DNA of 5,616 bases from Thermoplasmatota archaeon. GTDB lineage: Bacteria > Pseudomonadota > Gammaproteobacteria > Burkholderiales > Thiobacillaceae. A program made the translations under genes and the position numbers. Below the pieces are notes generated by a model. That model did no database searches. It was not told the DNA's origin and saw only the letters and a program-made list of their open reading frames with translations. Where the stretch lies: assembly GCA_023475455.1 (NCBI GenBank), contig JAMCVR010000080.1:1-5616 (forward strand). The letters are read 5' to 3'. Of the stretch, positions 4,093-5,616 are shown piece by piece. The first letter of the stretch is position 1. Each line of letters begins with the position of its first letter.

Positions 4093-5616
4093 ATGACCGT
4101 TTCCCCCGCGTTCTCCATGTTCCTGCGCCGCGCATCGCGCTGGCTGGCGGCCCTGGCTGCGCTGGGTGCGCTGGGTTTTGCGACGGCTGCCGCGCTGATG
4201 TTTTTCTGGGTGCTGCCGAACATCGCCGAACACCGCGACGCGGTGGCCGGCCTGATGTCGCGCGCGCTCGGCCAGCGGGTGACGCTGGAAGCGGTGTCGG
4301 GGGTGTGGCGGCAGGCGCGTCCCGAATTCCGTCTGCGGGGCGTGCGCCTGTACGATCAACAGGGCCGGCCGGCACTCCACCTGCCCGAACTGAAGGCCGC
4401 GTTCGCCTGGCGTTCGCTGCTGTTTCTGGAACCGCGCTTCAACCGCATCGAGATGCAAGGGCTGACGCTTGGGGTGCGGCGCGCAGGCGACCGGCATCTC
4501 TACGTCGGCGGCATTCCCGTCAACCCGGCCGATCCCGGCAGCGGCTTTGCCAACTGGCTGCTGCGGCAGGGCCGGGTGCACGTGAGCGAGGCCACGCTCA
4601 CCTGGCTGGACGAAGTGCGCAACGCCCCGCCGCTGATCCTGACGGCGGTCGACTTCACGCTGAGCAACACGCGCCGCACGCACCGCCTGACATTGCAGGC
4701 GGTGCCGCCGGCCAGCCTGGCCCGGCCGTTGACGGTCGAGGCAAAACTGAGCAGCCGCGATGCGGAGGACAGCAAGACCTGGAACGGTTCGGTCGATGCG
4801 AGCGTGGCGGGGGTGTCGTTCCCGCATCTGGGCGCCTGGCTGGCGCTGCCGTATCAGCCCCGGCGGGGCTGGGGTGCGTTGAAGCTGACATTCGAAGTGG
4901 CGAAAGGCCGCCTGGCAGGGGTGGTCGCGGGCCTCGATCTGCGGGCGGTCGAAACCACGCTGGGCGAGGGACTGCCCGCCTTGCGGCTGGCGCAGGTGCG
5001 CGGCCGGGCGCTATGGCGGCGCGGCCCGGACGACCAGCGCGTGGCGTTTGAGAACCTGCGCGTGGCGCGGCCAGGCGCTGCGCTGGGCGCGCCGTTCAAC
5101 GTGGGGCTGGCCTGGGGCGCGACGTCGCGCGAAATCACGGCAAAAGCCCTCGGTCTGAACGGCTGGCAGGATGTTTTGCCGAGCCTGCCGCTGGATGCGG
5201 GCTTGCGCGCGCGCCTGCACACCCTGCAACCGCAAGGTCGACTCGACGTGTTGCGCCTGCGCTGGCGCGGCGCGCAGCCGGGCCTCGACAACTTCGACGT
5301 TGCGGCCCACTTCAGCGGCCTGGGCGTGACGGCGGTCGGCGCGCAGCCGGGACTGGCCGGGCTCAGCGGGCGCATCGAGGGCGATGCGCGCGCAGGCGTG
5401 TTCGAGATCGATTCGACGCAACTGGCCCTCGACCTGCCCGGCCTGTTCCGCGAGCCGTCGTTCGGGTTCGACCGCGTGCGGGCGCGCGGAGGCTGGAAAA
5501 AAACGCCGCTCGGCCGCCGCTTGACGCTGGACGACGCGGCCTTTGCCAATGCGGACATGGCAGGCACGGCCCAGGGCCGCTACGAGCTGATCGCCGGCCG
5601 GCCCGGCGTCATCGAT
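4093..5616 (+). CDS. yhdP: YhdP family AsmA-like membrane protein, 3' end outside the window
   Basis: The window holds the first 508 codons with no stop. The family (YhdP/DUF3971, AsmA-like) is usually about 1,250-1,300 residues, so less than half is seen. Residues about 17-41 are a single membrane segment after a basic stretch (FLRRASR), anchoring a large periplasmic domain. The part that follows (NIAEHRDAVAGLMSRALGQ, VTLEAVSGVW, FRLRGVRLYD, ELKAAFAWRSLLFLEPRF) is the typical chorein-like N-terminal repeat of the family, continued by long beta-rich segments. In E. coli, YhdP with TamB and YdbH carries phospholipids between the inner and outer membranes. The start at 4093 is taken as the first ATG; ATG 4117 (residue 9) is an alternative and neither has a clear ribosome site. 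The first 109 codons are duplicated upstream. In many beta- and gammaproteobacteria a nitrilase-family gene and tldD follow yhdP, which could be expected beyond the right edge. Confidence 0.88.
   Translation, partial: MTVSPAFSMFLRRASRWLAALAALGALGFATAAALMFFWVLPNIAEHRDAVAGLMSRALGQRVTLEAVSGVWRQARPEFRLRGVRLYDQQGRPALHLPELKAAFAWRSLLFLEPRFNRIEMQGLTLGVRRAGDRHLYVGGIPVNPADPGSGFANWLLRQGRVHVSEATLTWLDEVRNAPPLILTAVDFTLSNTRRTHRLTLQAVPPASLARPLTVEAKLSSRDAEDSKTWNGSVDASVAGVSFPHLGAWLALPYQPRRGWGALKLTFEVAKGRLAGVVAGLDLRAVETTLGEGLPALRLAQVRGRALWRRGPDDQRVAFENLRVARPGAALGAPFNVGLAWGATSREITAKALGLNGWQDVLPSLPLDAGLRARLHTLQPQGRLDVLRLRWRGAQPGLDNFDVAAHFSGLGVTAVGAQPGLAGLSGRIEGDARAGVFEIDSTQLALDLPGLFREPSFGFDRVRARGGWKKTPLGRRLTLDDAAFANADMAGTAQGRYELIAGRPGVID
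4412..4419 (+). repeat. 8-bp duplication endpoint word GTTCGCTG
   Basis: GTTCGCTG at 4412-4419 is the original yhdP-internal word (codons 107-109). The same word at 2782-2789 lies just before hslR. The hybrid junction at 3597-3604 has yhdP sequence on its left and the hslR leader on its right, as expected for recombination or replication slippage between the two short matches. Confidence 0.9.

Larger units (their letters stand above)
3597..4411 (+). repeat. Tandem duplication, copy 2 (815-bp unit)
   Basis: This is the second copy of the unit, at an offset of exactly 815 bases, with no visible mismatch. It begins with GTTCGCTG at 3597-3604, and the same eight bases occur again at 4412-4419, where unique yhdP sequence resumes. 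The three occurrences (2782, 3597, 4412) show that the event joined two ancestral 8-bp words. Lack of divergence over 815 bases implies a very recent event, gene conversion or an assembly artefact. Confidence 0.95.

Noticed and set aside
3176..4375. Long minus-strand open frame running through the duplication (with an equivalent frame in the neighbouring unit)
   Set aside because: It is antisense to hslR and yhdP, arginine/proline/alanine rich, and repeats only because the DNA beneath it is duplicated.
2782..4411. Insertion sequence or composite transposon as an explanation of the 815-bp repeat
   Set aside because: There is no transposase, no terminal inverted repeats and no target-site duplication; the unit consists of housekeeping genes and the 8-bp words are internal matches at the ends.
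2782..4419. CRISPR or other repeat array
   Set aside because: There are only two long units placed directly next to each other, with no spacers.
4305..5051. A 248-codon plus-strand frame inside yhdP
   Set aside because: It is an out-of-frame shadow of yhdP, arginine/glycine/alanine rich, while the yhdP frame shows the family pattern throughout.

Overview
The window is high-GC bacterial DNA with betaproteobacterial character. This rests on codon use and on families and gene order typical of Betaproteobacteria (pirin opposite a LysR-type regulator, an Hsp15-like gene next to a YhdP/AsmA-like gene). The genus is not determinable from sequence reading alone; a Thiobacillus- or Nitrosomonadales-like source is only a guess.

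Layout. (1) 1-893, minus strand: a short, divergent sigma-54 (RpoN)-like protein that runs off the left edge. It has a recognisable core-binding region, a helix-turn-helix region and an altered RpoN box. (2) 894-1217: a spacer without a convincing gene, holding small inverted repeats and a short motif of a kind often seen scattered between genes. (3) 1218-2556, minus strand: pirin (quercetinase-like cupin) followed by an NAD(P)H-dependent FMN reductase, separated by a 9-bp-stem hairpin. (4) 2557-2656: a divergent promoter region. (5) 2657-2809, plus strand: a LysR-type regulator reduced to 50 codons. (6) 2782-4419: a perfect tandem duplication with an 815-bp unit. It carries hslR (S4-domain, Hsp15-like), the hslR-yhdP spacer and the first 109 codons of yhdP. 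Both ends of the unit lie in the 8-bp word GTTCGCTG. (7) 4093-5616, plus strand: the intact 5' part of yhdP, running off the right edge.

Consequences of the duplication. There are two complete hslR copies. One yhdP copy is cut at codon 109 and joined in frame to the second hslR, giving a 244-residue open frame that places the YhdP membrane anchor in front of an RNA-binding S4 protein. The second yhdP copy continues normally. The pre-duplication order would have been lysR remnant, hslR, yhdP.

How the genes may work together. Pirin and the FMN/quinone reductase form a plausible redox or aromatic-stress pair, and the opposed LysR gene would have been their regulator before it lost most of its length. 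hslR (stalled-ribosome rescue) and yhdP (envelope lipid transport) are housekeeping genes. The sigma-54-like gene has no visible partner in the window. The most notable points are the short sigma-54 paralogue and the two rearrangements (LysR deletion, tandem duplication) lying within about 40 bp of each other. A perfect repeat could also be an assembly error and should be checked first.
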